DNA from: Misgurnus anguillicaudatus
Taxonomy: Eukaryota; Chordata; Actinopteri; Cypriniformes; Cobitidae
Assembly (NCBI RefSeq): GCF_027580225.2
Contig: NW_027395283.1
Coordinates: forward strand, 8,690,001-8,754,000
DNA: 64,000 nucleotides
Direction: 5' to 3'
Shown: piece by piece, positions 1 through 12,124 of the stretch
Layout of the letters: every line of letters begins with the position of its first letter
Numbering within the stretch: position 1 is the stretch's first letter
Translations under genes and position numbers: made by a program
Notes under the pieces: generated by a model
What the model saw: only the letters and a program-made list of their open reading frames with translations
Database searches by the model: none
Told to the model about the DNA's origin: nothing

Positions 1-59
1 TGTCCCTAACCAGTTCAGATTCAATGACAAGCAGGGAAAGTGCAGAAAGATATGAGGGG
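1..59. repeat. Short unique anchor flanking minisatellite A
   Basis: The words 'atatgaggggccgtacaag' and 'ttcattctggcactctcact' (to about 95) recur, reverse complemented and slightly diverged, at about 6,645-6,700. There they directly follow the C-terminus of the hAT-like transposase. The anchor is therefore probably a remnant of the same transposon end. No independent gene is visible here. Confidence 0.6.
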
Positions 60-760
60 CCGTACAAGACAAATTTCATTCTGGCACTCTCACTCACATA
101 CATTCTCCTTTCACACACATACATCCTCCTTTCACACACATACATCCTTCTTTCACTTACATACATTCTCCTTTCACGTACATTCATTTCTACCCTCTCA
201 CACACATGTATTCTCCTTTTACACACATACATTCTTCTTTCACACACATACATTCTCCTTTCACATACATACATTTCTACCCTCTCACACACATACATTC
301 CTCTTTCATACGCATACATTCTCCTTTCACACACAAACATTCTCCTTTCACATATATACATACATTTCTCTTTCTCTCACACACATACATTCTCCTTTCA
401 CATACATATATTTTTACTCTCACACACATACATTCTTCTTTCGCATGCATATATTTCTTCTCTCTCATACACATACATTCTCCTTTCACATACACACATT
501 TCTACTCTCTTACATACATACATTCTCCTTTCACATACATATATTTTACTCTCTGTCATATATATACATTCTCCTTTCACATACATACATTTCTACTCTT
601 ACACACATACATTCCCCATTTACATACATACATACATACATTTCTACTTTCTCACACACATACATTCTCTGTTCATGTACATATATTTTTACTCTCTCTC
701 ACATACACAAATTCTTCTTTTACATACATATATATTTGTACTCTCACACATACATTCTCC
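60..760 (+). repeat. Minisatellite A (CATACATTCTCCTTTCACA units)
   Basis: Degenerate tandem array of roughly 24-37 bp units built from 'cacacatacattctccttt', 'cacatacatacatttctac' and 'tctctcacacac'. All frames stay open for long stretches because the units lack stops; the His/Thr/Ser/Tyr/Ile-rich translations are artefacts of the repeat. The reverse-complement array lies at 6,185-6,660. Confidence 0.9.
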
Positions 761-1277
761 TTACACATGTTTTTTCTGTTGGTATCCATTACTTCCTCTT
801 TTAGCAGGAAGTCACTCTTAGACCAGGAAATACATGTGCAAGACTTGATCAGCTCTTCCTCACAACTTAACCATGAATAAGTCAAAGTCATCCTGTTTTC
901 TTAGTACACTTTTGGTAAAAATTTGCAATAATCATGACATCAGACAATTTTTATATAATGTGCTGGAATGTACTGAACAAATGGAAAGGATAGCAGATGA
1001 TTATTATTTAGGGCATGATAGGCTGGCATAGAGAACTTTGTGATCATGCAGACTGTTGAGACTAAATCGTAAAAATAAAGAAAAGCTAATTTGGGAAAAT
1101 AATTGTCAAATACAAATATAATAGCAACTGAAAAGGTATAATGAATATTGATGATGGGCCATTTAATTATTTAAAAATAATGCACACTCGAGTTGGTATT
1201 GCTTTGCACTACGTGGCCGATAAACCATAAGAGGAGCATTATCTCCAATGGTGAGTACACTGTAAAACATACACAGT
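761..1277. other. No gene seen
   Basis: AT-rich unique-looking sequence between minisatellite A and the first DNA transposon. I see no coding region, RNA gene or clear repeat. Confidence 0.5.
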
Positions 1278-2429
1278 GGGCTTTATCTTACACCCGGCGC
1301 AATGCAGCGCAATGCGCGACGCAAGTGTCTTTCGCTAGTTTCCACCCTAATTTTGCGCCCATGGGCGTTCTGGTCTGAAAACAAGGTGTGTTCAGGCGCA
1401 TTGTTGGCGCGTTGCTATTTTGAGGCAACTAAAATAGACTACGCCATTGACCAACAAAAACCTAGTCTAAAGTCAATGGCGCAATGTGTTTTATGTTATT
1501 TAAAGAGGGCATTAGTAATATGCTCTAAACGGGAGGACAACGCGGGTTTGCTTATCACAAAGTACACGAATGCGCAGCATCACAAACATGCTTTTAAATA
1601 TGAAAGATTAAAGGATTGAATGTAAAAGATTATTATTGAGTCTCTTGGACATAAATGAGGACTAATTATGAGACGTTAGAAGGCTCAAAGAGCTGCTTCA
1701 CCTGCAGCCTGGTAAGTAAATAAATGCTTTGCTTTAAACAAATGCATCTGTTTTTAAATGTTTTTTTTAATGCTACCTCACGGATTTATTGTATATGATG
1801 ACTCTGTACCTGCGGATATGTTGAGATGAGAAACATTTTTAAGTAATGCTTAAAAAAACTCTTTGCTAAAAAAAACGCTGTCCAAAGTGCTGAAACGTGA
1901 GGAGAGCCGTTTGTAAATTCTTTATCTCCTGTTTGTTACAAATAAAGTATTTTTAGAGTACAAACCTTATCTTACATACTTTTAAATTATTTTTGACATT
2001 TAAAGCAATTACAAGCCTGCTTTTTTACTTCCATGACTAAAAGAAAACGGGTTTTAAAGGTTTTTTTAAAAAATAACAATTTTAATACAAGTGAAAAACA
2101 ACACAATTATTTAACATTAATCTTAAACTGGGGATCTTCTTCCTCCGCTTAGTTTTTCAGTTTACAAAGTTCGTTATATAAATAGGGATTAGACATAGCG
2201 CCAGCCCAACTTGCTTTTAAAGGGGATGAGAGCTGAGACTCTCATTGGTTTACTGCATGTTACGCCCAAAATACTCCCATTACAACAGGACCAACCCTTT
2301 TCAACCATGCGCTCGGCGCACAAACCATTTTTCCCGTCGTTAAATTAGCAAAAGTGGATTCGGACACGCCCATTTAGACGTTGCGCTGTGCGCTTTAGAC
2401 AATGCGCTTAGATCGTCAAAATAGGGCCC
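1278..2429. mobile_element. Non-autonomous DNA transposon, imperfect TIRs GGGCyyTATyTT
   Basis: The left end reads 'gggctttatcttacacccgg' and the right end, reverse complemented, reads 'gggccctattttgacgatct'. Both are followed by GCGCAATG-rich sequence (a dense set of 'gcgcaatgcgc' words at 1,295-1,330 and 2,375-2,410). No transposase is encoded, so it is a non-autonomous copy. The flanks give no convincing target-site duplication, and I cannot assign the superfamily. Confidence 0.6.
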
Positions 2430-2544
2430 AGAGTATGTTTATCAAACCAAAACATATTGTTATGTTACATTAACTAATAAATTCAGGTTGAAATTGTTTA
2501 ACTAATTTTTGTTTAACTAAACAAAAATGTTAACTTTTTAAACA

Positions 2545-2598
2545 AGCGCTTTGAGATGCTGCTTTTAAAGGCGCTATATAAAATAAAGTTATTATTAA
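2545..2598 (+). mobile_element. 3' tail fragment of an L2-like LINE or SINE
   Basis: The stretch 'gcgctttgagatgctgcttt' followed by 'aaaggcgctatataaaataa' and an ATT-rich end matches the usual 3' tail of fish L2-type LINEs and of the SINEs that borrow it. Only about 55 bp remain and no coding part is attached. Confidence 0.5.
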
Positions 2599-3093
2599 AG
2601 CCAAAACTTAAAATAGTATGATGAATTGACTTGCAAATTGTTTACACTTGAGTTTGGAGTAATGGGAACAATGGGAACAAGTTGGCCTATTAATATTTCT
2701 ATATTTTTTCTTCAGTATTTATGTATAATTTGTTCTAGTTTTATATAATCAGAAGTTAAGCAAAAACAAAACTGAGCAAGCAGGCAATCATTGTTAATTT
2801 ACTGTTTTATTCATTCTTTCCAATTAATTTATTTTGCTATCACACATACCTGTACTGTATATGCTTTATTTATTAAAAATTAAATAAATCTTATTACAGT
2901 TAAACTTGGTGTATAGTGATATGGAATGTAATGCTGCCCACAGACCTGGAACTACTCTAATGCACACCCGTAAAATGTTTCTCAACCAAATAAGCATTTA
3001 ACAGTCCCATGATATAAACTGTTATATAATACTATTATATAAACATTTACAAAATAAATAATAAATAATCCAACATAAAGCCAACAGAAGATA

Positions 3094-3701
3094 TGTGACC
3101 CATTCTGGCAAAATTAGTCTGAATGAGCTAATTTTCAAAAATGAGCTATTTATATTTTAACATTCTCTATGTATAATTTGTTGGAATCTGACAAAAAATG
3201 ACAGAGCTACACCTGTTTTAAGTTGACAGAGTTAGCATAGTCAATTTTTTGAAAAATCGAGTTTCTTGAAAAATCGCTGCATACATACCTTAAAATCACT
3301 GGTAAAACTTACAGATTTAGCACTAACAAAGTCAAAAACAATATAGGAAGAATATATGTTAAACTTTGTTTTTCTTTTGTTGTTTTATTGACATTGAGGC
3401 AGGTTTAAGATGTAATGCAAGGATCTAATGTACTGTTACACATCAGATATTTTTTCCCAAAAGTTAACCAAACATTCACTTAAGAATAACAGATTATAGG
3501 TCCTACCTGCATAAATTCTTGTCAGAACAGATATTTTTACAATTGACTATTTAGAGCATTGAGATCGCTAGACGAGGGCTTAATGTACTTATTTATATGA
3601 AAATCTCAATTTTGACCAAAATCGGCACTTATACTTTCATTTGCATCTAGCTTAAAATTAGACGGTGTGCATTCCGAATGATTTTGCCAGCACGGGTCAC
3701 A
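3094..3701. mobile_element. 608-bp MITE, TIR TGTGACCC, TA target site
   Basis: The first 32 bases and the reverse complement of the last 32 bases match closely: TGTGACCCATTCTGGCAAAA versus TGTGACCCGTGCTGGCAAAA, with the similarity continuing inward. TA dinucleotides flank both ends (3,092-3,093 and 3,702-3,703), which fits a TA target site as used by Tc1/mariner-like elements. There is no coding capacity. The first eight bases are shared with the element at 51,814-53,607. Confidence 0.8.
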
Positions 3702-6130
3702 TATTTAGATCAACAAAAAAGGTGCTCAGATTTTCCCTATGTGGTTCTCAACTCCAGTCGTCAGCCCCTCCCTAAAATAATGTTTTTAGATGTCTTGATT
3801 CCTGATTCCACTAATCGGCTCCTGCCAGAATGTTTAAAATGTTTCCTTTATTAACACAATAACAAGCTGATTATCTGAATAAGGGTTTTTCTATTCAATG
3901 CGTCTTCATTACACAGTACACAGTTTTTATATTTTTTGCCTTAATTGATATTTAATTATAATTTGATATAATTTTTTTAATGTATCTACATTGTTATCGA
4001 CTTTTTATTTAATTTACACTTTATTGTTTAGTTTAGTTTTTAATTTAGTTGTGTTAGTTAGGTTTTTATGTCGAGTTATTAATTTTTTAACTTTTCAGTT
4101 CCACTTTACCAAACAAGCTTATTGCAAAAGCATTGCGCATTTCTAATTTTCGTTAGTTTAGTTTATCAAAAATACTAAGACCTGTATTTTATTTGAATGC
4201 CGTTAATAAAGTTCCTTTAAGCATTGTACAATTAATATAAACTTGCCACGGTATATTTGATTCTTAATAAAGATAAAACAATCCAATGCGAAAAACGGAT
4301 GGGGTCTTACCTTTTTAAGTTGTGGCAACATGATTTTTGGTCGAAAAAAGTAACTTTTATAATTTTTCCAAGTGAAAAGTCCAGTGTCCAATATCGCAAC
4401 CCATATCCATAGTAAATATTTTGCAATGTAACTAGTAAAACAACTGCCAATTTCATTGTTAACGCGAGGTTGTGCTCCTGTTTATTAGATACATTTGTAT
4501 ATTTATCTAGCGCATTCTTTAATAAAGCCAAACTTACCAATGCATCAAGTAAAGTGTCTGAAACAGAATCAGAATAGCTCAAATTATTTTTGATGAAAAC
4601 TGGCACTTTTTTTATTAAATTATGAAAGTAGACATATAGTCAGAATCATGCCTTGACTGTTGAAATAGTACCTGTTGAAATAGTACCTATTTTACTGTTG
4701 AACCACATACAATGCTAAAAAGTTGATGTATGAACAAATACTAATATAAACATGTATACAGAATTTTTAAATAGGCTACATTTAAATATATACGATTTTT
4801 CCAATAAAACTTTGTTTTATTAGTATATAATTAAGCCATGAATAATTCGCTTTATTTCGGGATTTTAGTCATAAACGTTATATTTTAACATATATTAGTT
4901 ATTTTTACTTATTTGGTGTGTGCGTGCTTGCGTGTGTGTGTGTCAGGGACGAAAGACAACATACATAGCCTATATAGTGGCAAAAACTGTAATTTATTTA
5001 TATTAAAGTAAAGGGTGATGGTGACAAGTGAAAATGTGTTCATACTATGTACAATATTTACAAGTAAACAAATAACAAGGACACAAAAAGGAGAGGGACA
5101 TGAGCAGTGCCAATTCAAAGAAATAAACAAAACAAAACAACTAACTAACGTTTAAACACTCTAACCTGAGCTACAAAGGAAAGGTAATGAGATAAATCTT
5201 CTGCATCATACGACGCCCTGACTAACCCACACTACCTACACGAATAGAAAACGTTGGATGGCACGCGCTCCTTAATACAGAAAACAAATCCCTATACGTG
5301 AAACTAACAAAGTCACAAAACAATGCTAATAAACACTCAAAATGTACAAATGCAAAACGTGACTAACAAACAGAGATAAGGGGCAGACTGACATAAAAAG
5401 AAAACGAATTAATATTTTAAAAAATGAATTATCAATGGCGTACAAGACTAATAATTTTAAACTTTTTACATTGTATTTGATTAAATCACTATTAAAACAA
5501 ACTATTTTTAAAAAGTATCATTGAATTATCTCTCTAACTCTCATTAAATAAATGCTTATGTGTATGACTCAGCCTTAGAAAATAAATATTATAATGTGGG
5601 GATGAGATTTGTTTACATTAACATTATTAACTGTTATGTAGACTACCTCTGAAGATGCCTGAGGCATGAAGAATCATGAAACAATAAATTGATTGCTGTA
5701 AGCTCTAACATTTGCGGGAATTGCTCTCCTTATGCATCTCCAGCACCAGCAGACTCGCTGACAAATAGTGCAGTTGGCTTTATACTGTACTATTTTCCAC
5801 TGAGAATTTCCAGCCTGCATTTAACTTCTCCCAGCTCTGAAACTTTCGGACGTGGACGCGAGCTGCCTCCAGCTTCGGCCTCCGCGAGCGGCTTCCAGCT
5901 TCGTCCTCCGCGAGCTTTCTCCAGCCTCCGCCATTGCAATGATTTAAAACCGGATGAGCTATTTAATTCTCAAATACTGGATGTTTCTGTATTTTAAAGG
6001 ATGGGTGTCAGCCCTGCTGATGGAATAATTGTGCAAACGGAGATGTATGTACGCAGTGCATGACCATTAATAAAGTGCAAAGCCTTTATTAGTTTTTAAA
6101 TAAAAGTCCTTTCAAAATAAAAGCCTCCCG
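3702..6130. other. AT-rich sequence without a supported gene
   Basis: Long AT-rich stretch. A (TG)n/(CG-TG) tract lies at about 4,915-4,943. Short ORFs (for example on the minus strand at 4,307-4,606) have no recognisable motif. A GC-richer patch at 5,830-5,930 contains 'gagcggcttccagcttcg'-type repeats but no supported exon. Confidence 0.5.
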
Positions 6131-6184
6131 TCACAGGGCTTCCTTTTCCACCATACGCCTTCCGTTTCCACTATACTCTCTCAC

Positions 6185-6660
6185 ACATACATACATACTT
6201 CTCTTACATACGCACATTTTCTTCAGACATACATACATTCTATAGATGTATGTGAAAGGAGAATGTAAGTGTGTAGGAGCAGAAAATATTTGTATGTGAA
6301 AGGAGAATGTGAATGTGTGAGAGTAAAAATGCATGTATGTGGAAGGAGAATGTAAGTGTGTGAGAGTAAAAATACGTGTATGTAAAAGGGGAATGCATGT
6401 ATGTGAGGGGAAAAAAATATATGTATGTGAAAGGAGAATGTAAGTGTGTGAGAGTAACAATACATGTATGTAAAAGGAGAATGCATGTATGTGAGAGGAA
6501 AAAATATATGTATGTGAAAGGAGAATGTAAGTGTGTAAGAGTAGAAATGTATGTATGTGAAAGGAGAATACATGTATGTGAAAGTAGAATGTAAGTGTGT
6601 CAGAGTAAAAGTACATGTATGTGATAGGAGAATGTATGTGAGTGAGAGTGCCAGAATGAA
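6185..6660 (-). repeat. Minisatellite B, mirror image of minisatellite A
   Basis: Tandem array of 'tgtatgtgaaaggagaatg' and 'taagtgtgtgagagtaaaaa' units, the reverse complement of the array at 60-760. Its right edge joins the hAT-like transposase C-terminus through the same anchor ('gagtgccagaatgaaat', then 'cttgtagggcccttcatatt') that bounds array A on its left. The two arrays are therefore in inverted orientation about 5.4 kb apart. Confidence 0.9.
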
Positions 6661-7191
6661 ATCTTGTAGGGCCCTTCATATTTCTGTGTCATTGTTGTCC
6701 TAAGTTTATTTTTCACTCGCTTTAGAGTAGATAAAGACCTCTCTCCTTCACAGTTAGATACTGACAAAGTTAAATACAGTCTAAGTGGAACAAAAACATT
6801 AGGAAATGTTGTCTTTAGTCCATTCTGATCAACAATTTGCAGCAGCTCTGCAGGTGAGGTCTTGTCTTTGCTAAAATGTCTGAACTGAATCAGTTCATCA
6901 GTCAAAGTTTTATTTAGGTCCACTGGATAAGTGGATAAGTGAATGAGAGTTTATCAGCCCTTATGCGCAATTCACTTTCTGTACAGTCCTTGCAAAAGAG
7001 AACACCAAAAAGATCATAGACTCTTTGTAAGCATCAATACGTTTGGCCAGGCATGATTTTAGTCTGTCCAAAATTACATAATATGCCTCGACCTTAAATC
7101 TCTGACTTACATCAGTAAATAATACTTCATCTTCGTCAGATGACTCATCCACAAACCGCTTTCTCTTTCGTTTGTGGCAAACATCATATTG
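6661..7191 (-). pseudogene. hAT (ZMYM1-like) transposase, C-terminal half, split by a LINE
   Basis: Read on the minus strand, the frame from about 7,185 down shows 'DESSDEDEV' and 'YYVILDRLKSCLAKR'. After a break, 6,923-6,680 shows 'SPAELLQIV', 'LRLYLTLSVSNCEGERSLS' and 'LKRVKNKLRTTM'. This is the C-terminal dimerisation (hATC) region seen in ZMYM1-type hAT proteins of fish. The frame runs to 7,186, where the L2-like LINE begins; the upstream part continues at 41,921. A stop separates the two blocks (about 6,961), so the gene is dead. The family assignment rests on the SNCEGER-S-LKR-KN-LR-TM signature. Confidence 0.8.
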
Positions 7192-7203
7192 TTAAATGTC
7201 AAG

Positions 7204-7804
7204 ATGGCGCCGGTGTCTATGGCATGCCGTCTGTCTCCGCACACTTTGTTTGTATTTATGTTATTTTTGTCAATTATTGCTGAAAATGTCAACTCTCTAC
7301 TGGTCTATGATCACCAAATGCTATTAGATATTCGTCCCTTGATTAAAAATCTGGTGTCATTTGAGTATGATGGTCAAAAAACTTTCTGTCCTCCGTTTCT
7401 TACGGGAATACCAGCTCACCTGTTAGCTCCACCTTTGTGTAGAGCGCACCGTAAACGGCGGGGAAAACGCGGTGGTTGGCTGGTGAAACTGAAGACCAGG
7501 CTGGCGTCTTCCACCATAACTTTGCCTAAAATCCGTTAGGAATTTCATCGCCGCCTGTCGTGGCGTTTTTTGGACCTGATCGACTCCTGTTTGGTCCCTG
7601 TAGTTGGCTTGGACGTGGGGTTTCCTGCTCGCTGTGTTCACGCTCCTTACCTCTGCTGGCGTGGGGTAAATCAGCAGAATCTCCGGCCGTTTGTTCGGAC
7701 TACACTGACTGCAAAAGCCCCAGATCCTGCAAGGTTTGCCCTGGTTAATGCTAGATCACTAGCAAACAAAACTTTCATCTTAAAGGACTTTTTTGAGTCG
7801 CGTG
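7204..7804 (+). pseudogene. LINE 5' leader, basic N-terminal region and start of endonuclease
   Basis: An ATG at 7,204 ('caagatggcgcc' context) opens a frame with a hydrophobic start and a basic block 'RKRRGKRGGWLVKLK', then a stop at 7,539. A second frame, 7,570-7,804, shows 'LDLIDSCLVPV' and 'FALVNARSLANKTFILKDFF'. The NARS motif is the Asn of the apurinic endonuclease active site at its usual place near the start of L2/CR1 ORF2. It is cut after 'FESR' by the gypsy-1 LTR; the target duplication GCGTG lies at 7,800-7,804. Confidence 0.75.
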
Positions 7805-7944
7805 TGTACTGATACTGACTGACTCAACAGTTAACCAATAGAGGGCGACATTTAGCTGTGTTGCTATGTGTTGTTTGTTCACGGATGTGAAGCAATAAAG
7901 CACTCTTGAGAATGGCAGTCTGTGTGATGAGTTCAGTCAATACA
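7805..7944 (+). repeat. 5' LTR of gypsy-1 (140 bp)
   Basis: Begins TGTACTGATACTGACTG and ends AGTTCAGTCAATACA. The same ends occur inverted at 18,273-18,368, where 44 internal bases are missing. The LTR carries an AATAAA signal ('gaagcaataaagc', about 7,891). It is very short for a vertebrate Ty3/gypsy LTR. The 5-bp duplication GCGTG (7,800-7,804) matches the reverse-complement CACGC at 18,268-18,272. Confidence 0.85.
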
Positions 7945-7962
7945 TGGTACCAGGAGTTAACT
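7945..7962 (+). other. Primer-binding site of gypsy-1
   Basis: TGGTACCAGGAGTTAACT directly follows the LTR end, where reverse transcription is primed from a tRNA. A TGG start is universal for such sites; I cannot name the tRNA. Confidence 0.55.
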
Positions 7963-7970
7963 CGTAAAAC

Positions 7971-8835
7971 ATGAGTGTAATGAATAATATACGCCTACCG
8001 GACGAGTTGAAGTTGACGGGTAATGTCCACGCTAACTGGAAAGCTTTTAGACAAAGTTTTGAGCTTTATTTGTTGGCTATTTGACTTGATGAAAGAAACG
8101 ATCGACGGAAGATAGCTCTGTTGCTAACTGTAGCTGGACGGGCTGCACTGGATGTATACAACACATTTGTCTTTTCGGAGGAGGAAAGGGACACGCTGCC
8201 CGCGGTACTGAGCAAGTTTGAGGATTACTGCACACCGAGAAAGAACGAAACATATGAACGGTATGTTTTCAGGAATAGAATGCAAAAGGAGACTGAATCA
8301 ATAGAACAGTATGTTACAGACTTGCGCCTTAAGAGTCAATCCTGCAATTTCGGCACACTGTGCGACTCAATGATAAGAGATCAGATTGTAATAGGAGTGC
8401 AGGACAAGAGAGTAAGGATGCTGTTATTAAAAGAAACAAAACTTACCATTGAAAAAGCAGTTGGTATATGTCAGGCTGCAGAAAGTACAAAGATGCAACT
8501 GAAAACGAAAGTGAAACTGCTGCTGTAGAAACGGTATAAAAACACAAAAAGAGATTTGATAAACGACAGCCACAGAAACCCAAATGGAAATCACAGGGCA
8601 GAGACTGTGAGAGATGTGGAAGTAAACATGCTCCAAAAGAATGTCCAGCATATGGCAAAGAATGTCGAAAATGTGGAGGAAGAAATCATTTTGCCAGGTC
8701 CTGTTTCACAAAGAAAAAGGTACATGTCGTCGGACAGAAACAAGAAGAAAGTGATAGTGAGGACGGAGAACCACTGTTTGTCGAAGCAGCAATTCTGACT
8801 AATATGAACGGTAATGATGATGAATGGATAGCACC
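7971..8835 (+). pseudogene. gypsy-1 Gag with two zinc knuckles
   Basis: ATG at 7,971, 'MSVMNNIRLPDELKLTG', then a capsid-like region interrupted by a TGA near 8,081 and continued by the open frame 8,121-8,528. After a frame change the nucleocapsid part shows two CCHC knuckles: C-ERC-GSKHAPKEC and CRKCGGRNHFARSC (about 8,608-8,702). This order is usual for a Ty3/gypsy Gag, which packages RNA. The frame is cut at 8,835 by the transposon 8,836-11,214 with a 10-bp duplication GGATAGCACC. Confidence 0.75.
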
Positions 8836-11214
8836 AATGTTCCCTCTAATTTTTTTCAGCACTGAGCAAATTCTTTTTTTTCTGAGCGCACATTGCAGTA
8901 CTGTGAGCAATTCGCAACCACACGACCTGCCGAAAAAGACCACGAGCCTTCGTTAACCATAGGAGATTCATAGAGATGACAGTGTAGCGTGTAACGGGGT
9001 TTAGTGTATACACACGTATAATGTTCAATGTGGGCCTGTGTATAAATTCCAATACATGTAATTAACACTCTCTTTGAAATTACCAGGTACCTGGGTTTAG
9101 CAGATTGAACCGTTCAACTCAAGCTGAAAATCAGTTACTACAGTGCAAATAAATAAATAAATAAATAAAATACTTGTAAAAGTGTAACACTGTTTCATTT
9201 TGTTTGTAATCCAAATTCTTGATTCACTTAAACGACTCAGTTGGGTTGAATTCATGAATCAATTGATTCGGTTCAAAGGACCGTTTGTTCCTTTAAATAG
9301 TTCAAATAGTTCAGTTCAAGGTCAGTGTCCTTTGAAGAAAATCCAAGAAAATACGGAAAATGAAGTTTCAGCGAATTAACGTCCTAGTAGTTGTCCGAAA
9401 CAAAAAGGAAAAATATCCTCCTACCAGTTCTGATGAGTTCAAAGCACAGTTCTGGTTGGCTCGCCTTTTTGTATACACCTTCAGTATATACTTAATTGTC
9501 TCGCGTGTCCAAGATGGAGCAGGAGAACTTCACAGATGTTCGCAATTCTCACAAAAAAACCCAGCCTTGTAAAAACACAAGGCAGAACAGTAATTAATCT
9601 TCAATTCAACAGATTTATCAATAAGCATCATGTAAACATTTCAAATAACAACATAACTCAGGGTTTCAACCACTGATCTATATAAATGACTGGATTGCGC
9701 ATGACGTCACAACTGTGAAGCCCCCGTGCCGCCATGTTGGTATACCCAAACGTTCTATTAAATCAATGGACGCGATCAGATTTTAATGATAAAACATCAC
9801 TTTACTAGTCTTCGTTTTTATATCTGAAGTTACCCTGTACATTATTACAACACAAACGTCCTAAGCATGTACATAGTTATTTACTGAAAGTTGTACATTT
9901 TAGTTTTTAATCAGTTATTATACATTCATCTTCATTACAGTATCAGATTAGGAGACAGACCGCAACATATTTAGTATTAATGACAAACGTGCTCATTCTG
10001 AAATCTAAATAAATAATCATACTTTGTACCATATGTGCATGCAATAATTTGTTGGTTTTATGTTATCTAAACTTACAAGTTACCTAAACTTATTTAGAGA
10101 AATAACGCTGACCGTGTAGCTGAATGTAAAAAAAAACTTTATTTATACCCGTGTCATTAACAGAATGCAACAGACACACTCACCTTAACGGTTTTTTATA
10201 AATCCATTTTCCTGCCCGATTAAAGCATAAACATTGAAAATAACATCAGAATTAACAGTTAATTTACCTTCACATATCCTAAAAATAATCTTGCGTGACT
10301 GATACGCTGTAAAGCGGGTGAATTTAAAACATGATTTTGAATGGAAGTCAATGACGCCGTCTGCCGGTTGGGTATACCAAGATGGCGGCTCGAACTCTGC
10401 GCTGGCTTCACCTCACGCTGTTACGTTAAGCGTTCTATGCGCAATCCAGTTATTTATATAGATCAGTGGTTTCAACACTTATTGAACATATTGACACTTA
10501 AAATGTTATTTTTTAATCACATTTACGTTACTTGACTGTTAACTTTCAAATGTAAATAAGTTAGCTTCGGCTCGTTCGTTATATACCAACGGCCAATGTA
10601 AACAAACTAATAAAACTCATTGTTTGCTGCCAAATTTGCAACACTTATGCCATAATGTCAAGTTAATATTTAGAATATAACTCACCAAAGCATACATTTT
10701 AACTTCTTATTTAAAAGAAGAAGTTCATTCGCAGTGTTTTGATGCTCTGTGATTCTGCATCTGCCTCCGTTCTAATTCTCTATTTTGCTCTCTTCTCACT
10801 CTAGCGACATCTTTTCCGAGTTATCGCATCACTTCAGGAATCCAATAATTTGTTTTAAATCACTGTTTTGAATCACTTTTTCCTCTTAATAAATATTTTA
10901 CTTTCTGAGATCGCCCCGTGCAGCTGCTCATTTGACTCGCTCTCACTCTGTGCTCGTGCTGGCACCTGTGTGAACTGAATGCGCTGCTACCATTGGCTCA
11001 TAAAAGTGTCTGTCACCGTAGCAAGATCAGCGATTGGTTGAAAGTTTCTTCTCCTTCTAGAACACTTGCTTTCTCTCTCTCTTAATTCTTTTACAACAGC
11101 AAATGCATCAATGTTTATGTGCGGTCTGAAAAATGTGCGCGGTCTGACAAATCTATTGCGCGGCCACTTTGACTGGCCTGCGCGGTTGCGTGCGCGCAGC
11201 TTAGAGGGAACATT
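8836..11214. mobile_element. 2.4-kb DNA transposon in gypsy-1, TIR AATGTTCCCTCTAA
   Basis: Left end AATGTTCCCTCTAA, right end TTAGAGGGAACATT (perfect 14-bp TIR). The 10-bp duplication GGATAGCACC occurs at 8,826-8,835 and 11,215-11,224. A long duplication of 9-10 bp is typical of Mutator-like elements, so that is the likely superfamily, but no transposase remains. It contains (AAAT)n at about 9,148-9,173 and a second nested element at 9,670-10,469. Confidence 0.85.
9670..10469. mobile_element. 800-bp nested DNA transposon, TIR CCACTGATCTATATAAAT
   Basis: The left end CCACTGATCTATATAAAT is repeated inverted at the right end. The similarity continues inward through 'actggattgcgcat' and, after a gap, 'gccgccatnttggtataccc', so the terminal repeats are long. 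TTTCAA flanks both sides (9,664-9,669 and 10,470-10,475) as a 6-bp duplication. No coding region. Confidence 0.85.
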
Positions 11215-11224
11215 GGATAGCACC

Positions 11225-11428
11225 TTTGATGGTGGATGGTGTGACAGTGCCAATGAAAATCGACACGGGTGCACAAGTAAATGTCTTGCCGAGGAAATAC
11301 TACAATAAGATGACCAATAAGCCAAAAGTGAGACCCAAGAAATTGGATTTGAGGGCATTTAATGACCAGCCGATTCCACATAAGGTTGTTTTCAGAGCAA
11401 GTCTTTCAGGAGAAGGACGCACCATAAG
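11225..11428 (+). pseudogene. gypsy-1 aspartic protease fragment
   Basis: The frame after the 8,836-11,214 insertion reads 'DGVTVPMKIDTGAQVNVLP'. DTGA is the retropepsin active-site motif, preceded by the usual hydrophobic strand. The fragment is cut at 11,428 by LINE-2; its continuation 'VEEDRQPIIGLKAS' is at about 16,181. The protease would mature Gag-Pol in retroelement particles. Confidence 0.75.
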
Positions 11429-11719
11429 TTCAATTCAATTCAATTCAATTTTATTTATATAGCGCTTTTCACAAGTGTTAATTGTTGCAAAGCAGCTTTA
11501 CATGAGAAGATGTAGAGGAGAACACAGAAAATCAATAGATAATATAAGAAGTAGAGAAAGCGGTTAAACCGTACAAGCGAGCATATTAATAAAGTAACGT
11601 ATACTGTAAAGTGCTAAATTAAGCCAAAGTTGGCTGACTCTCCCTGGGATTAAAAACCCTCTAGGAAAAAAAACCCAATGGGAAAAAGTCCTAGAAGGAC
11701 AAAAACCCTTGGGAGGAAT

Positions 11720-11749
11720 TAATATATATTTATATATATATATATATAG
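11720..11749. repeat. AT microsatellite in LINE-2 3' UTR
   Basis: A run of 'tatatatatatatatata' lies in the 3' UTR of LINE-2. Confidence 0.8.
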
Positions 11750-12124
11750 AAACGGTAGGGATAGGAGGCGGGTAAGCGAATTAAACTGGTTTAGCCGGTG
11801 GTCGTTGGTCGGGCATCGGCTGGTCATCACGTTGAAGGACAGCCAGTGGATCAGTGATGCAATGATCTTCACAGCAACCGGAACTGGGTCTGTTTGTCTC
11901 ATTGTCCTCGTGGTGGAGGACGAGACAGGGAGAGAAAAACAGAATTCTATTAGCGTAGGGGCCGTTCGCATGCAATGCAAGTGTCAAACATTATAGTGGT
12001 TCAAGTCGGCTCGGTTCCAGACAGGCTAACTATTGCGGCATAAGTATATTACCCATATGAGGTATGTGAGTGCTTTGTTCTGGACAAACTAACTACTGCG
12101 GGAAATGTACATTTACTGGACATT

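Noticed and set aside
60..760. CRISPR-like array of regularly spaced repeats
   Set aside because: Units are degenerate and adjoining, with no unique spacers, and the genome is vertebrate.
24..891. Several overlapping 60-265 aa ORFs rich in His, Thr, Ser, Tyr and Ile
   Set aside because: They are translations of the CATACATTCTCCTTTCACA minisatellite in all frames; no start context, domain or bias of a protein gene.
4203..5130. Minus-strand ORFs of 62-99 aa
   Set aside because: AT-rich, no motif, no splice or promoter support.
6131..6679. ORFs of 72-182 aa in the second minisatellite
   Set aside because: Same artefact, reverse-complement array.
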